Assembly (NCBI GenBank): GCA_050747745.1
Contig: JBOGKM010000103.1
Span: 1-64,000, forward strand
Direction of reading: 5' to 3'
DNA: 64,000 bases
From: SCQP01 sp050747745
GTDB lineage: Bacteria; Acidobacteriota; Terriglobia; Terriglobales; SCQP01
Part shown: in pieces, positions 8,939-19,814 of the stretch
How positions within the stretch are numbered: position 1 is the first letter of the stretch
Layout: each line of letters begins with the position of its first letter
Program-made: the position numbers and the translations under genes
Notes under the pieces: model-generated
What the model saw: only the letters and a program-made list of their open reading frames with translations
The model's database searches: none
Told to the model about the DNA's origin: nothing

Positions 8939-10033
8939 CTATTTCCCCGGCGGGGTGAGATTGTAGTAGAAGGAAAACTGGAGCGTGATGTAGGGGCCGT
9001 GAAACGCTGACGGCAGCGGCGGAAACGGATTGGAGGCATTGATGGCCGCCTCGGCCGCATGGTCGAGCGGGGCGTGCCCGGAAAAACTCACGGGATGAAT
9101 CCCGGGTACGCTGCCGTTGGCGTTGATATTGAAAATGATCACGACCCGCCCCTGCGTGCCCAGATACACTGTCACCGGCATGACCGCGTACCAGTTGCGC
9201 CGCACGATCTCGACCACTTCGCGCAGATAAGAGGAAAAGTCCACCCCCTCGGTATCGCTGAGGATCTCCACCCCCGCGCCCGTCTGCCCGGGTGCGTGGC
9301 TGCCGCTGCCCGCAGGCGGCTGCGGCAGTGGCGCCACTTCGGTTACCCCCTGCTGCCCCCGCGCACCGTCACGCACCGCCCCCTGGATCGCCTGCTCCAG
9401 CATGGTGGTTGGCCCCACGTCCAGTTTCAGGCGAGGCTGAACCTTCGGTTGTGGAATGTTCTCCAGCTCCAACTGCCCCGTCTCCGGCGCCGGCTTGCCT
9501 CCTGCCGTGCCCGCGCTCGTGGGCGCGGGCTTCGGTGCAGGCGGTGCCGCCGCCACCGCCGCGGACCGCGGCGGCGCCGGGCGTGCATTACTGCGCGGGC
9601 CCGGCGGCGGCTGGGCCGCTCGCGGGCGTGGCGCGGGCCGGTTCACTGGCGCGCTGATCGAACTCAGGATCTTGTCCTGATGTTGGAAATGCCGGTTACG
9701 GTCGCTCAGCGCCTTGGGGTGAGTGGGTTTGGCCTTGGTGATTAAATCCGGCGGCAGGGCCAGATAGGTCAGTTGTAGCGGCTGCTGCTGTTCAGCGTTT
9801 TCCGGAATCGTGACCGGCTGGAAAATCTTCGGGAGCAACACCAGAATGAACACGCACAACAGCAGGTGCGCAATGATGGACAGATAAATGGCTTCCCGCC
9901 GTTTGGTCCGCTTGTGCTCCTCGCGCAAGTCAAGCAGAAGATCGGCTGTTGCAAACTCTCCGCCCGGCAACTTCGGCGGGGGCGGTGGGATGGTTTCATC
10001 CTCGGGATCCGCAAGGATTCGGATGAACGGCAT
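8939..10033 (-). CDS. TonB-family energy transducer-like protein
   Basis: The 364-residue protein has a cytoplasmic N-terminus of about 50 residues, one membrane span (AIYLSIIAHLLLCVFILVLL, about residues 47-66), a long Pro/Ala-rich periplasmic linker, and a C-terminal TonB-like domain (VEIVRRNWYAVMPVTVYLG, then GRVVIIFNINANGSVPG and the helix AAEAAINASNPFPPLPSAF). TonB proteins couple the proton gradient to outer-membrane receptors. No ExbB/ExbD or receptor gene is adjacent, so its partner is unknown. It heads a minus-strand cluster with the 83-residue ORF, plsY and gpsA, and is divergent from dnaG across 85 bp. Confidence 0.82.
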   Translation of the reverse strand: MPFIRILADPEDETIPPPPPKLPGGEFATADLLLDLREEHKRTKRREAIYLSIIAHLLLCVFILVLLPKIFQPVTIPENAEQQQPLQLTYLALPPDLITKAKPTHPKALSDRNRHFQHQDKILSSISAPVNRPAPRPRAAQPPPGPRSNARPAPPRSAAVAAAPPAPKPAPTSAGTAGGKPAPETGQLELENIPQPKVQPRLKLDVGPTTMLEQAIQGAVRDGARGQQGVTEVAPLPQPPAGSGSHAPGQTGAGVEILSDTEGVDFSSYLREVVEIVRRNWYAVMPVTVYLGTQGRVVIIFNINANGSVPGIHPVSFSGHAPLDHAAEAAINASNPFPPLPSAFHGPYITLQFSFYYNLTPPGK

Positions 10034-10118
10034 TGCAGCGTGCCTTTATCATAGCCTGAACGGCACGCCTCAAACCGGCCGCAAAATAGAAACGGCGCTG
10101 CTGATACCCTGAAGTTCA

Positions 10119-11906
10119 ATGTCAGAATTTTCAGATCAACTCAAAGCGCGCGCCGACCTCGGCCAACTTGTCGGCGAGGTGGTGGCCCTCAAGCCGGGCG
10201 GCAACGGCTTTGTCGGCTTGTGCCCGTTTCACGCGGAAAAAACGCCGTCGTTTCACATCCACACGGGCAAGCGCTTCTACTACTGCTTCGGCTGCCACGC
10301 CCACGGCGATGTGTACCAGTTCTACATGCAACTCCGCAGCATCAGCTTCCCGGAAGCGGTGGCGCTGGTGGCGGAGCGCATGGGCGTGCCACTGCCACAG
10401 GACGCCGCCGCCGCCGATCCCCGGCGCCGCGAACTGCTGCGCATTCATGCCACCGCCGCCGATTGCTTCGCGCGCTGGCTGGACGGGCGCGCCGGCGCCG
10501 CTGCCCGCGCCTATCTGCAGTCGCGGGATTTCAACCCCGGCCAGCTGGAAAGCTTTCATCTCGGCTACGCGCCCGAAGACGGTCGCAGCCTCACGCGCGC
10601 GCTGGAGGCGCAGGGCTTTCCCACCGCACTGGCTCTGGAGTCCGGCTTGTGCCAGCTCCGGCGCGAGAGCGCTTCCGCCTCGGCCGGCGCCAGCCCCGCG
10701 TGGCCCGATCTCTACGACCGTTTCCGCCACCGCCTCATGTTTCCTATCGCCGATGAGCGCGGCAAGGTGATTGCCTTTGGCGGACGCGCCCTGGAACCTT
10801 CCGACCGCGTACCCAAATATCTCAACTCGCCCGAGCATCCGCTTTACAGCAAGGGCCGCGTGGTGTACAACCTCGATCGCGCGCGCACACCCATTCGCGA
10901 ACTGGGATATGCGATTTTAGTCGAAGGTTATTTCGACTGTCTGCGGGTCTTTCTGGAGGGGTTCCATAATGTAGTGTCGAGTTGTGGCACTGCATTGACA
11001 CAATCCCAAGTATCCGCTCTCGGCCACGTCAACAAGAAGATGGTAGTAAATTTCGATCCCGACACCGCTGGCGGCGCGGCCGCCGAGCGCTCCGTGACGC
11101 TATTGCTGGAAGAAGGTTTCCACATGCGCGTGGCTGTCCTCGAACCCGGCCTCGATCCAGACTTGTTCGTGCGCCAGCGGGGCCGGGAAGCCTACGCTCA
11201 GGCACTCACCTCCAGCCGCTCGTTTTTCGACTATCTGCTGGATCGCGCGCGGGCTCAATTCGAGCTCTCACGCCCTGAAGGCAAGCTTCAGGCAGTCAAC
11301 TATTTACTTCCATTTATCAATCATGTACATGAACCAATCTTGCGGCAGGGACTGGCCGAAAATCTGGCGGCGCAACTGGGCCTGGAGCAATCCCTGCTTA
11401 GCCGCCAGCTCGTGCAAGCCGCAAGCCAGCGCCGCCCGCAACTGTCACAGCCCGCCGCGGCTCAGCCAAGCCTTTATGCCGAGCGCGTGTTGGTGCGCGC
11501 CTGGGTGGAGCAGGAAGGCCGCCGTGAGGAGATCGCGGCGTTGGTTCGAAACGAAAGCCTGCTGCAAGGGCTGGGCTCGGAGGCATTATTCGAGAACCTG
11601 TGCCAGGCACCGCTCGGCAGCGATTGGCAGGAGCTGAGTGCCAATCTTCCGCAGGCGCAACAGTTCTGGCTTGCGCAAATCACGTTGGGCAGCGGTGGCG
11701 ACGGCACGGCGGCACTGGACCCTCCCTTAGGCGAGCAAAGCCTGGCCGACGCCGTTGCCAGTCTGCGCCGCCGCCAGGCAGCGTGCACCCGCCACCACCT
11801 GCAGGAGCAAATCGCCCAGGCCGCTGCCCGTGGCGACCGCCCCCAACTGGAGACTCTATTGCGGGCAAAGGCCGCCGCCGACGCTGCCGCGCGCGCAGCA
11901 AGCTGA
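10119..11906 (+). CDS. dnaG: DNA primase
   Basis: DnaG makes the RNA primers for replication. The 595-residue product shows the CHC2 zinc-binding domain (C35-P-F-H38 and C56-F-G-C59), the catalytic core with RFRHRLMFPIADERGKVIAFGGRAL, and the TOPRIM domain with the acidic EGYFDCL and NFDPDTAGG motifs. The C-terminal DnaB-interacting part is less conserved, as is usual. rpoD follows after 131 bp, so dnaG-rpoD of the classic macromolecular synthesis operon is kept, while rpsU is not present here. Confidence 0.97.
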   Translation: MSEFSDQLKARADLGQLVGEVVALKPGGNGFVGLCPFHAEKTPSFHIHTGKRFYYCFGCHAHGDVYQFYMQLRSISFPEAVALVAERMGVPLPQDAAAADPRRRELLRIHATAADCFARWLDGRAGAAARAYLQSRDFNPGQLESFHLGYAPEDGRSLTRALEAQGFPTALALESGLCQLRRESASASAGASPAWPDLYDRFRHRLMFPIADERGKVIAFGGRALEPSDRVPKYLNSPEHPLYSKGRVVYNLDRARTPIRELGYAILVEGYFDCLRVFLEGFHNVVSSCGTALTQSQVSALGHVNKKMVVNFDPDTAGGAAAERSVTLLLEEGFHMRVAVLEPGLDPDLFVRQRGREAYAQALTSSRSFFDYLLDRARAQFELSRPEGKLQAVNYLLPFINHVHEPILRQGLAENLAAQLGLEQSLLSRQLVQAASQRRPQLSQPAAAQPSLYAERVLVRAWVEQEGRREEIAALVRNESLLQGLGSEALFENLCQAPLGSDWQELSANLPQAQQFWLAQITLGSGGDGTAALDPPLGEQSLADAVASLRRRQAACTRHHLQEQIAQAAARGDRPQLETLLRAKAAADAAARAAS

Positions 11907-12037
11907 AACTTCCGCGCCGCCAAACTCATCTAGCTAAAGGATAGCGGGTCAGGAAATGTGGGTGGGAACCGCTCCATTCACGGTAAAATTGGAAGACTGC
12001 GGCTTCGGGCTGGGCTCCAGGCGGAAAAGGGAACACT

Positions 12038-13708
<1,671 letters not shown>

Positions 13709-13711
13709 CGC

Positions 13712-15172
13712 ATGTTCGATGCGCCGCTGCCCCCGCCCCGCGCGGCAACGCCAGGGCGCGTGCTCTGGGCCGCGGTGGCGCTGGCGCTGATTGCGGATTT
13801 GGCAGCCGGCTGGATGCTGGCGCAGCGGTACAACCGCCGCCCGGCGCCCGCGCACCCTCCCCTTGCAGCCCTGATCGTCGCCGCCGAGCGCCGCGTCGCT
13901 CCCGCCGTCGTGACCATTGATGTCGAAAGCCGCCCCAGTCTCCGCCGTCGCCATTGGGCCCCGCAGCGGCTCGGCGGCCAGCCGCTGCCGCTGGAACACA
14001 GCCAGGGATCGGGCCTCATTATTGATCCCCGGGGCTATATCGTTACCAATCGTCACGTGATCCGTCGTGCTTCCCGCATTGCCGTCGAGCTGCGCGGTGG
14101 CGGGCGCGTATACTACGCCCACCTGGTGGGCGCGGATCCGGAAACCGATTTGGCCGTGATTCAAATTCACGCCCATCGCGCTTTGCCCACCGCGGCACTG
14201 GCCGATTCCACCCGCCTGCAGGTCGGCGATTGGGTGGTGGCCATTGGCAGTCCCTTCGGTCTGCACAATACCGTCACCGCCGGTATCATCAGCGCTCTGC
14301 ACCGCGTGATGGATCCCAGCCAGCAGTACGAAACATTCATCCAGACCGATGCTCCCATCAACCCAGGCAACAGTGGTGGCCCGCTGGTGAATCTTAAGGG
14401 GCAGGTGGTAGGTATAAACACCGCGATTTACACTGAAACCGATGGCTACCAGGGCATCGGGTTCGCGCTGCCCAGCAATCTGGTAGGCCGCATTTATCCC
14501 GAGCTGCTGCGCTATGGGCGGGTCACGCGCGGCTCCATCGGCGTCTATTTTGAAAGCTCGCTATCGCCCGCGGTGCGCCGCGTCTACCACATTGAGCGCG
14601 GCGTTCCGCTCACCGAAGTTGCCGCCCACGGACCCGCCGCGCGCGCCGGGCTGGAGGCCGGCGACGTCATTACCACCATCAACGGCCACGGCATTTCCGA
14701 CGGTAGCGCCCTGATGAATGCGGTCGAATTCGATCCCATCGGAGCGTCCATTCAAGTCGGATTTCTGCGCGCTGGCAAGCTGCACGACGCACGCCTGCGG
14801 GTCGCTAATCGCGCCCGGCTCTATCCCGGCGCAACCACGTCCAGCGCCGCCGGCTCCATCCCTGCTACGGCGCCCTACAATTCCTCCAATTTCGGCATGG
14901 TGCTGGCGAACCTGGCGGGTGGGCGCGGCGTACGTGTCGAGGCCGTCATTCCCGATTCTTTTGCTGATCAAATTGGCGTGGATGCCGATGATGTCATTAT
15001 GCAGGTGAATCGGGTCAGCATCCACTCCCGCCTCCAGTTCCAGAAGCTGGTTGCCACCCTTCGCCCCGGTCAGGATCTGGCGCTGCTGCTCAGCCGCCGC
15101 GGCGAGGACGCCCCGCGTAGTCGCTGGCTGGTGGGAGGCACGCTGCCGCCCCCGCTGGAGAATCGCCCGTGA
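13712..15172 (+). CDS. HtrA/DegP-type serine protease with two PDZ domains
   Basis: This is a periplasmic quality-control protease, 486 residues. An N-terminal membrane anchor or uncleaved signal (VLWAAVALALIADLAAGWML) comes first. The trypsin-like domain carries the full triad: His in IVTNRHVIRRAS, Asp in ADPETDLAVIQI, Ser in NPGNSGGPLVN. Two PDZ domains follow, one near VAAHGPAARAGLEAGDVITT and one near VIPDSFADQIGVDADDVIMQ. The ATG lies 3 bp after the rpoD stop, so the two may share a transcript. The downstream small gene starts with a GTGA overlap. A link to the sigma-70 gene beyond co-transcription is not evident. Confidence 0.92.
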   Translation: MFDAPLPPPRAATPGRVLWAAVALALIADLAAGWMLAQRYNRRPAPAHPPLAALIVAAERRVAPAVVTIDVESRPSLRRRHWAPQRLGGQPLPLEHSQGSGLIIDPRGYIVTNRHVIRRASRIAVELRGGGRVYYAHLVGADPETDLAVIQIHAHRALPTAALADSTRLQVGDWVVAIGSPFGLHNTVTAGIISALHRVMDPSQQYETFIQTDAPINPGNSGGPLVNLKGQVVGINTAIYTETDGYQGIGFALPSNLVGRIYPELLRYGRVTRGSIGVYFESSLSPAVRRVYHIERGVPLTEVAAHGPAARAGLEAGDVITTINGHGISDGSALMNAVEFDPIGASIQVGFLRAGKLHDARLRVANRARLYPGATTSSAAGSIPATAPYNSSNFGMVLANLAGGRGVRVEAVIPDSFADQIGVDADDVIMQVNRVSIHSRLQFQKLVATLRPGQDLALLLSRRGEDAPRSRWLVGGTLPPPLENRP

Positions 15173-15543
15173 CGCCGCTGCTGGCATTTCTACTGCTGTT
15201 TACTCCGCCGCACCACGCGCCCCGCGCGGCCCACCACTCCGCGTATCACCGCCGTGTTCAGCGCCGTGATCCCGTCCATCGCGGCATCAGTGATGGGCGC
15301 GCCGCCCAGATTCAAAAAGCTCTGCAGCAGGCCGGCTATTTGCAAACCGTCAGCGGCCGCTGGGACGACTCCACCATTGCCGCGCTAAAAAAATACCAGT
15401 CTGACCACCACTGGCAGATCCACTACATCCCCGATGCCCGCGCGCTGCTGGCGCTCGGCCTGGTCAAGCCCATCGCCTCCGATCCTGCTGCGGTCGCCAG
15501 CGAGCAAGCCCAGACCGCCTCCGACGCCGGCGGCGGCCACTGA
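15169..15543 (+). CDS. Secreted peptidoglycan-binding-domain-like protein
   Basis: A 124-residue product with a short hydrophobic N-terminus (MTPLLAFLLLFTPPHHAPRA) that may act as a signal peptide. The central part (AAQIQKALQQAGYLQTVSGR, then WDDSTIAALKKYQSDHHWQ) resembles the PG_binding_1 fold, in which a substrate chain is recognised by short helices. The C-terminus is an Ala-rich tail. It starts with GTG overlapping the TGA of the HtrA-like protease gene, so it is translationally coupled to it. It could tether or help the protease at the cell wall, but that is inference from position only. Confidence 0.72.
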   Translation: MTPLLAFLLLFTPPHHAPRAAHHSAYHRRVQRRDPVHRGISDGRAAQIQKALQQAGYLQTVSGRWDDSTIAALKKYQSDHHWQIHYIPDARALLALGLVKPIASDPAAVASEQAQTASDAGGGH

Positions 15544-15561
15544 CAACTGCCACAGACCACC

Positions 15562-15991
15562 GGTTCTCGCGCTGGCTGGAATCCGGTCTTGTGAGGGAGG
15601 GCCTCCTCCCGGAGTTCGGCGACTTCATCCCTATCTCGAAATTTTGGAGCTGGGAGAAGGGGCCTGAAAACTGAACCTGCTGTTCGCCACTTTCTTGGAC
15701 CGTCTGGAGCGGATGGATCGCATCCAGATTCTTCGATACTTCCGTTCCCATCCCACTCAAGACTAGAAGCTGGTGGAGATCCACAAGGTCCTCTTTGCCG
15801 AGGCCAGCAGCGACCGCTTGGAGTTCAGCCGGGTAACGACCCAGAATCCCAGCCCGGGGACATACACGGTTCTCGACGGCCCAGGCGATGTCAAATTCCA
15901 GCTTTTCTTCGATGCTTTAGATTCGGCATATTCGGAAGGATCTTTGTGTCGGGCACGCATCGTGGTCATTTCCGAAGGACGCGACCATTAA
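15562..15991 (+). pseudogene. Decayed coding patch (several broken frames)
   Basis: No intact gene explains this stretch. One frame reads from about 15564 to a TGA at 15672-15674 (FSRWLESGLVREGLLPEF and on). A second frame, shifted relative to the first, opens at about 15668 (LNLLFATFLDRLERMDRIQI), is broken by TAG at 15761-15763, and then continues in the same frame to a TAA ending at 15991 (KLVEIHKVLFAEASSDRLEF and on). Base use is less GC-biased than in the neighbours. The simplest reading is a relic with a frameshift and a nonsense change. The last 72 codons (GTG at 15773) could still be a small gene. No family is recognised. Confidence 0.35.
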
Positions 15992-16005
15992 CTCGCCGGG
16001 CCAGA

Positions 16006-16578
16006 TTACGCCGCAGGCTGACGCGCGCTGCCGGCTTGTGCTGCGCGCATGCCTGCGCCGTGCTGGTACACCAGGCTGCCGCCCAGTCGCGCCGCGGTGA
16101 GGGCGAGCGCGAAGCCGGCCAGCGCCGAGTGGCGGCCGTGGCCGAGCCGGCGGCGGCGGAAGAAGGAAATCGTGAACGCCGCCAGCCCGAGCGTATTAAT
16201 CAGGCCGTGAACCAGGCCGATGCGCCGGGTTTCGGGCGAGTCCAGGCGATGCCAGTCCGCAAGACCCGCCACTGCCGCCAATGCGGCTCCGGCGATGCCC
16301 ACTCCGACTGCCCCTCTCGCCGCCCCGGCCCATGGCTCGCGGTCCTTCCGGCCGGCCAGCCGGTCCATGACCATGGCTGTCGTCCAGGCACCCAAGGGCA
16401 CATCCGTCAGCATCACGTGCAGGGGATGACCCAAAGGGTCGCCGTGCAGCCAGGCCGCGACCTCGCCGCGGCGGGGACCGAGCGCGTCCAGGCTGCGAGC
16501 GATGGCGCCGTTCAAGGCGTGATCCACCGGCTCCAGCCAGCGCTGGCGCGAGGCAAATTGAGCAAGCGAGAGGGGCAT
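16006..16578 (-). CDS. DUF2231-type membrane protein
   Basis: The product has 190 residues and about four membrane spans. The opening (PVDHALNGAIARSLDALGPR, then AWLHGDPLGHPLHVMLTDVP) carries the GHPLHVMLTDVPLG motif typical of DUF2231 proteins, and later spans include VGVGIAGAALAAVAGLADW and GLINTLGLAAFTISF. Function is unknown; some relatives have been proposed to bind haem through conserved His residues. I start it at ATG 16578, where the family alignment begins, although the frame is open further upstream inside the osmC gene. It lies 40 bp downstream of osmC and is probably co-transcribed. Confidence 0.82.
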   Translation of the reverse strand: MPLSLAQFASRQRWLEPVDHALNGAIARSLDALGPRRGEVAAWLHGDPLGHPLHVMLTDVPLGAWTTAMVMDRLAGRKDREPWAGAARGAVGVGIAGAALAAVAGLADWHRLDSPETRRIGLVHGLINTLGLAAFTISFFRRRRLGHGRHSALAGFALALTAARLGGSLVYQHGAGMRAAQAGSARQPAA

Positions 16579-16618
16579 GCGCCAATGCGATGCTTCGAGC
16601 CGCAGCCGGGATGTCTGT

Positions 16619-17065
16619 TCAGGCGGCGTTGCGCTCCGGGGTTGTCCGGCTCCGTCTGGCTCGCAAGCGGATTTCGGTTCCCGCCAGCGCCTTCGATACC
16701 GGACAACCCAGCCGCGCGCGTTCGGCCGCCTGCTCGAATTCCTCCTCGTCCACGCCCTCCACCTCCGCCTCGCAGTCGAGCTCGATGCCGGAGATGGCGT
16801 AGGTCTCGCCGCTCTTGTCGAAATGGACGGCAGCGCGGGTATGAATCCGCCGCGGCTGGGCGCGCAGGCGCCCCAACTCCAGCGCCAGCGCCATGGAAAA
16901 ACAGGCGGCGTGCGCCGCGCCCAACAGTTGTTCCGGATTCGTTCCCGCTCCGCTTTGCATGCGCGAAGCAGCCGAGTACGCGCCGCGAAAACCATCGAAG
17001 CGGATTTCTCCATGACCGCTCGAAAGCTTGCCTTCCCACTCCGCTTCTGCTTGCCGGATCGGCAT
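16619..17065 (-). CDS. osmC: OsmC-family peroxiredoxin
   Basis: OsmC/Ohr proteins reduce organic hydroperoxides with a pair of cysteines. The 148-residue product has both: one in AAHAACFSMALALELG and one in ERARLGCPVSKAL. It also has the family start (MPIRQAEAEWEGKL) and GTNPEQLLGAA. The start is ATG 17065, with GGAGG in good position upstream. It is divergent from the aldehyde dehydrogenase gene, with 89 bp between the two starts. The symbol is given on family grounds; Ohr-type activity is equally possible. Confidence 0.88.
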   Translation of the reverse strand: MPIRQAEAEWEGKLSSGHGEIRFDGFRGAYSAASRMQSGAGTNPEQLLGAAHAACFSMALALELGRLRAQPRRIHTRAAVHFDKSGETYAISGIELDCEAEVEGVDEEEFEQAAERARLGCPVSKALAGTEIRLRARRSRTTPERNAA

Positions 17066-17154
17066 CGCACACCTCCTCGCAAGCTGCGATGAGCACGGCG
17101 GCTGCTTCGTTGTCCCGTCCCCTAACGGTCCGGTGTCGTAAACTGGAAGTCGCC

Positions 17155-18651
17155 ATGAGTGAAGCCGTTCATTTACAAAACTGGATCGCTGGTGCCTGGA
17201 CCGCCCCGCGCTCCGGCGCCTGGATGGAGCGCCATAACCCGGCCGATACGCGCGAGCTGGTGGCCCGCGTTCCTGCCTCCAATGCCGCTGATGCGGATGC
17301 CGCACTGGCCGCCGCCACTGCCGCCTATCCCGCCTGGCGCGCCACCCCCGCGCCGCGCCGGGGCGAAATCCTGTTCCGCGCCGCCCAGCTTCTGGTCGAG
17401 CGCAAGCAGGACTATGCCGCCGCCATGACGCGCGAAATGGGCAAAGTGCTGGAGGAAACGCGCGGCGACGTACAGGAAGCCATTGACATGCTCTACTTCA
17501 TGGCGGGCGAAGGCCGGCGGCTGTACGGACAAACAACGCCGTCCGAGCTCGCCAACAAGATGTGCATGACCACGCGCGTGCCGCTGGGCGTGGCCGCCCT
17601 GATTACGCCATGGAACTTTCCCATGGCGATTCCGAGTTGGAAGCTGGCGCCTTGTCTGCTGTGCGGCAACACCGCTGTGCTCAAGCCCGCCGAGGACACT
17701 CCCCTGTCGGCCATGAACCTGGTGCAGGCGCTCACCGACGCCGGTCTGCCCCCGGGGGTCGTGAACGTCGTGTTTGGCCGCGGCCCCGAGGTAGGCGCAG
17801 CGCTGGTCAACGACGAGCGCCCGCGCATTGTATCCTTCACCGGATCCACCAAGGTGGGGAGGGAAGTGGGCCAGCGCGCTGCCGCCGGCCTCAAGCACTG
17901 CAATCTGGAAATGGGCGGCAAGAACGCGGTCATCGTGCTCGACGACGCCGACCTCGAACTCGCGGTGGATGGCTGTCTCTGGGGCGCCTTCGGCACCAGC
18001 GGGCAGCGCTGCACCGCCGCCAGCCGCATCATCCTCCAGCGCGGCATTTATCCCCGATTCCTCGAGCGCTTGCAGAAGCGTACCGCCGCGCTCCAGGTTG
18101 GATCCGGCCTCGATCCCGCCAGCCAGATCGGCCCCATCGTTAACGAGAAGCAGTTGCAACGCATCCAGGAATACATCGAAATCGGCAAGCGCGAAGGTGC
18201 GCGGCTGGTTCTGGGCGGCGCACGGATCAACTCAGGAGCCTGCCGTCATGGCTACTTCCTTGAGCCCACCATTTTTGCCGACGTGCAGTCTGGCATGCGC
18301 ATCGCCCAGGAGGAGATCTTCGGGCCGGTCGTGTCACTGCTGGCGTGCAAGGATTGCGACGACGCCATCGCCCTCGCCAACGGCGTCGCCTACGGTCTGT
18401 CCGCTTCGCTCTATACCGCTCAAGTCAACGCCGCCTTCCGTGCGCTGCGCGACCTGGATAGTGGCATCGTTTACATCAACGCGCCTACCATCGGCGCCGA
18501 AGTCCACTTGCCTTTCGGCGGCGTGCGGGCCACCGGCAACGGCCATCGCGAAAGCGGCCTGGCGACGCTCGAGGTCTACAGCGAGTGGAAAACGCTGTAC
18601 GTGGACTACAGCGGCCGCCTGCAGCGCGCGCAGATAGACACGGGAGAATAA
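17155..18651 (+). CDS. Aldehyde dehydrogenase
   Basis: An NAD(P)-dependent dehydrogenase oxidising an aldehyde to an acid, 498 residues. Visible motifs are the cofactor-binding TPWNFPMAIPSWKLAPCL, FTGSTKVGREVGQ, the catalytic Glu in LEMGGKNAVIVLDDA and the catalytic Cys in GTSGQRCTAASRI, plus EEIFGPVVSLL near the end. The ending (NAPTIGAEVHLPFGGVRATG and the tail YVDYSGRLQRAQID) resembles semialdehyde dehydrogenases of amino-acid catabolism. The frame is open far upstream on the opposite strand of osmC, but ATG 17155 is the natural start. ald begins at the very next base after the stop, so an amino-acid-related role is plausible. Confidence 0.92.
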   Translation: MSEAVHLQNWIAGAWTAPRSGAWMERHNPADTRELVARVPASNAADADAALAAATAAYPAWRATPAPRRGEILFRAAQLLVERKQDYAAAMTREMGKVLEETRGDVQEAIDMLYFMAGEGRRLYGQTTPSELANKMCMTTRVPLGVAALITPWNFPMAIPSWKLAPCLLCGNTAVLKPAEDTPLSAMNLVQALTDAGLPPGVVNVVFGRGPEVGAALVNDERPRIVSFTGSTKVGREVGQRAAAGLKHCNLEMGGKNAVIVLDDADLELAVDGCLWGAFGTSGQRCTAASRIILQRGIYPRFLERLQKRTAALQVGSGLDPASQIGPIVNEKQLQRIQEYIEIGKREGARLVLGGARINSGACRHGYFLEPTIFADVQSGMRIAQEEIFGPVVSLLACKDCDDAIALANGVAYGLSASLYTAQVNAAFRALRDLDSGIVYINAPTIGAEVHLPFGGVRATGNGHRESGLATLEVYSEWKTLYVDYSGRLQRAQIDTGE

Positions 18652-19770
18652 ATGATCATCGGAGTCCCGCGCGAGGTCAAGGATCACGAAACCCGCGTCG
18701 GGCTGGTGCCTGCGGGGGTGCATGAGTTGACCGCCCTCGGCCACCAGGTGCTGGTGGAAAATGGCGCCGGCCAGTCGTCTTTCTTTGAGGATGAGGAATA
18801 CCGCCGCGCCAGCGCCGAGATGGTGGCTTCGCCCAAGGAACTCTGGGCGCGCGCCGAGATGATCTGCAAGGTCAAGGAACCCAGCGATCCCGAGTACAAG
18901 TTCTTCCGTCCCGGCCTGCTGCTGTTCACCTATCTGCACCTGGCGCCGCTGCCGGACTTGACCGAGCAGTTGTTGCAGCAGCAGGTCACCGCCATCGCTT
19001 ATGAAACCGTGGCCAGCGGTGAGGGCCGCCTGCCGCTGCTGGAACCCATGAGCGAAGTGGCCGGGCGGCTGGCGGTGCAGGTGGGCGCCCAGTATCTGGA
19101 GCGCCGCTACGGCGGGCGCGGCCTGCTGCTGGGCGGAGTGCCGGGCGTGCCCGCCGCGCGCGTGCTCATTCTCGGCGCCGGCATGGTCGGCACCAACGCC
19201 GCCCGCATGGCCTCCGGCTTGGGAGCGGTGGTGACGGTGGCGGATCGCAGCGCCGCTCGGCTGCGCCAGCTGGACGATCTGCTGGCCGGCCGCGTACAGA
19301 CCCTCGCCGCCAATCCCTCTACCATCGCGCACGCCGTGGCCGAAGCCGATCTGGTCATCGGCAGCGTCCTCATCGCCGGCGCCAGCGCTCCCAAGGTCGT
19401 CACGCGCGCAATGGTCGGCCGGATGAAGCGGGGTGCGGTAATCGTGGACGTATCCATTGATCAGGGCGGCTGCATTGAAACCGCCCACCCCACCACTCAT
19501 ACCCACCCCTCCTACATCGAGATGGATGTGGTTCACTACTGCGTCACCAACATGCCCGCCGCCGTGCCGCGCACCTCCACCCTGGCGCTTACCAACGCCA
19601 CCTTTTCCTACGTGCGCAAGCTCGCCGATCTGGGTTTCGCTCAAGCCATCGCGGCCGATTCCGGACTGCTGCGCGGCGTCAATACCTACCAGGGCGCTCT
19701 TACCTACGAAGCCGTCGCCAGCGCCCAGAGCCGCCCCTTCACGCCGCTGCAACAGTTGCTCGCTCGCTGA
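18652..19770 (+). CDS. ald: Alanine dehydrogenase
   Basis: Converts L-alanine and NAD to pyruvate, ammonia and NADH, and the reverse. The 372-residue protein has the expected opening (MIIGVPREVKDHETRVGLVP), the Lys of the active site in MICKVKEP, the His in LFTYLHLAP, the NAD-binding VLILGAGMVGTNAARMA, and the C-terminal NMPAAVPRTSTLALTNAT. It is fused end to end with the aldehyde dehydrogenase gene (0 bp) and probably co-expressed. Together they suggest catabolism of an amino acid or amine through a semialdehyde, but the substrate is not shown. Confidence 0.96.
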   Translation: MIIGVPREVKDHETRVGLVPAGVHELTALGHQVLVENGAGQSSFFEDEEYRRASAEMVASPKELWARAEMICKVKEPSDPEYKFFRPGLLLFTYLHLAPLPDLTEQLLQQQVTAIAYETVASGEGRLPLLEPMSEVAGRLAVQVGAQYLERRYGGRGLLLGGVPGVPAARVLILGAGMVGTNAARMASGLGAVVTVADRSAARLRQLDDLLAGRVQTLAANPSTIAHAVAEADLVIGSVLIAGASAPKVVTRAMVGRMKRGAVIVDVSIDQGGCIETAHPTTHTHPSYIEMDVVHYCVTNMPAAVPRTSTLALTNATFSYVRKLADLGFAQAIAADSGLLRGVNTYQGALTYEAVASAQSRPFTPLQQLLAR

Positions 19771-19814
19771 GCGCCCTCCGGCTCCGCCCTTGGCGCCACT
19801 GATACACTGGAAGC

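Noticed and set aside
10034..10118. Promoter for the TonB-like gene (TATGAT near 10048)
   Set aside because: A TATGAT is present on the minus strand, but no well-spaced -35 box accompanies it and it is only about 15 bases from the start codon, so I did not list it.
15946..17154. Long open frame before the aldehyde dehydrogenase, adding about 400 residues
   Set aside because: It lies over osmC and DUF2231 on the other strand, has no domain, and is the mirror of their codon use. The enzyme starts naturally at ATG 17155.
18334..19752. Minus-strand open frame over ald
   Set aside because: Shadow of alanine dehydrogenase, whose motifs are all present on the plus strand.
19771..19814. CIRCE element before hrcA
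   Set aside because: No TTAGCACTC-type half-sites are present in this short gap.
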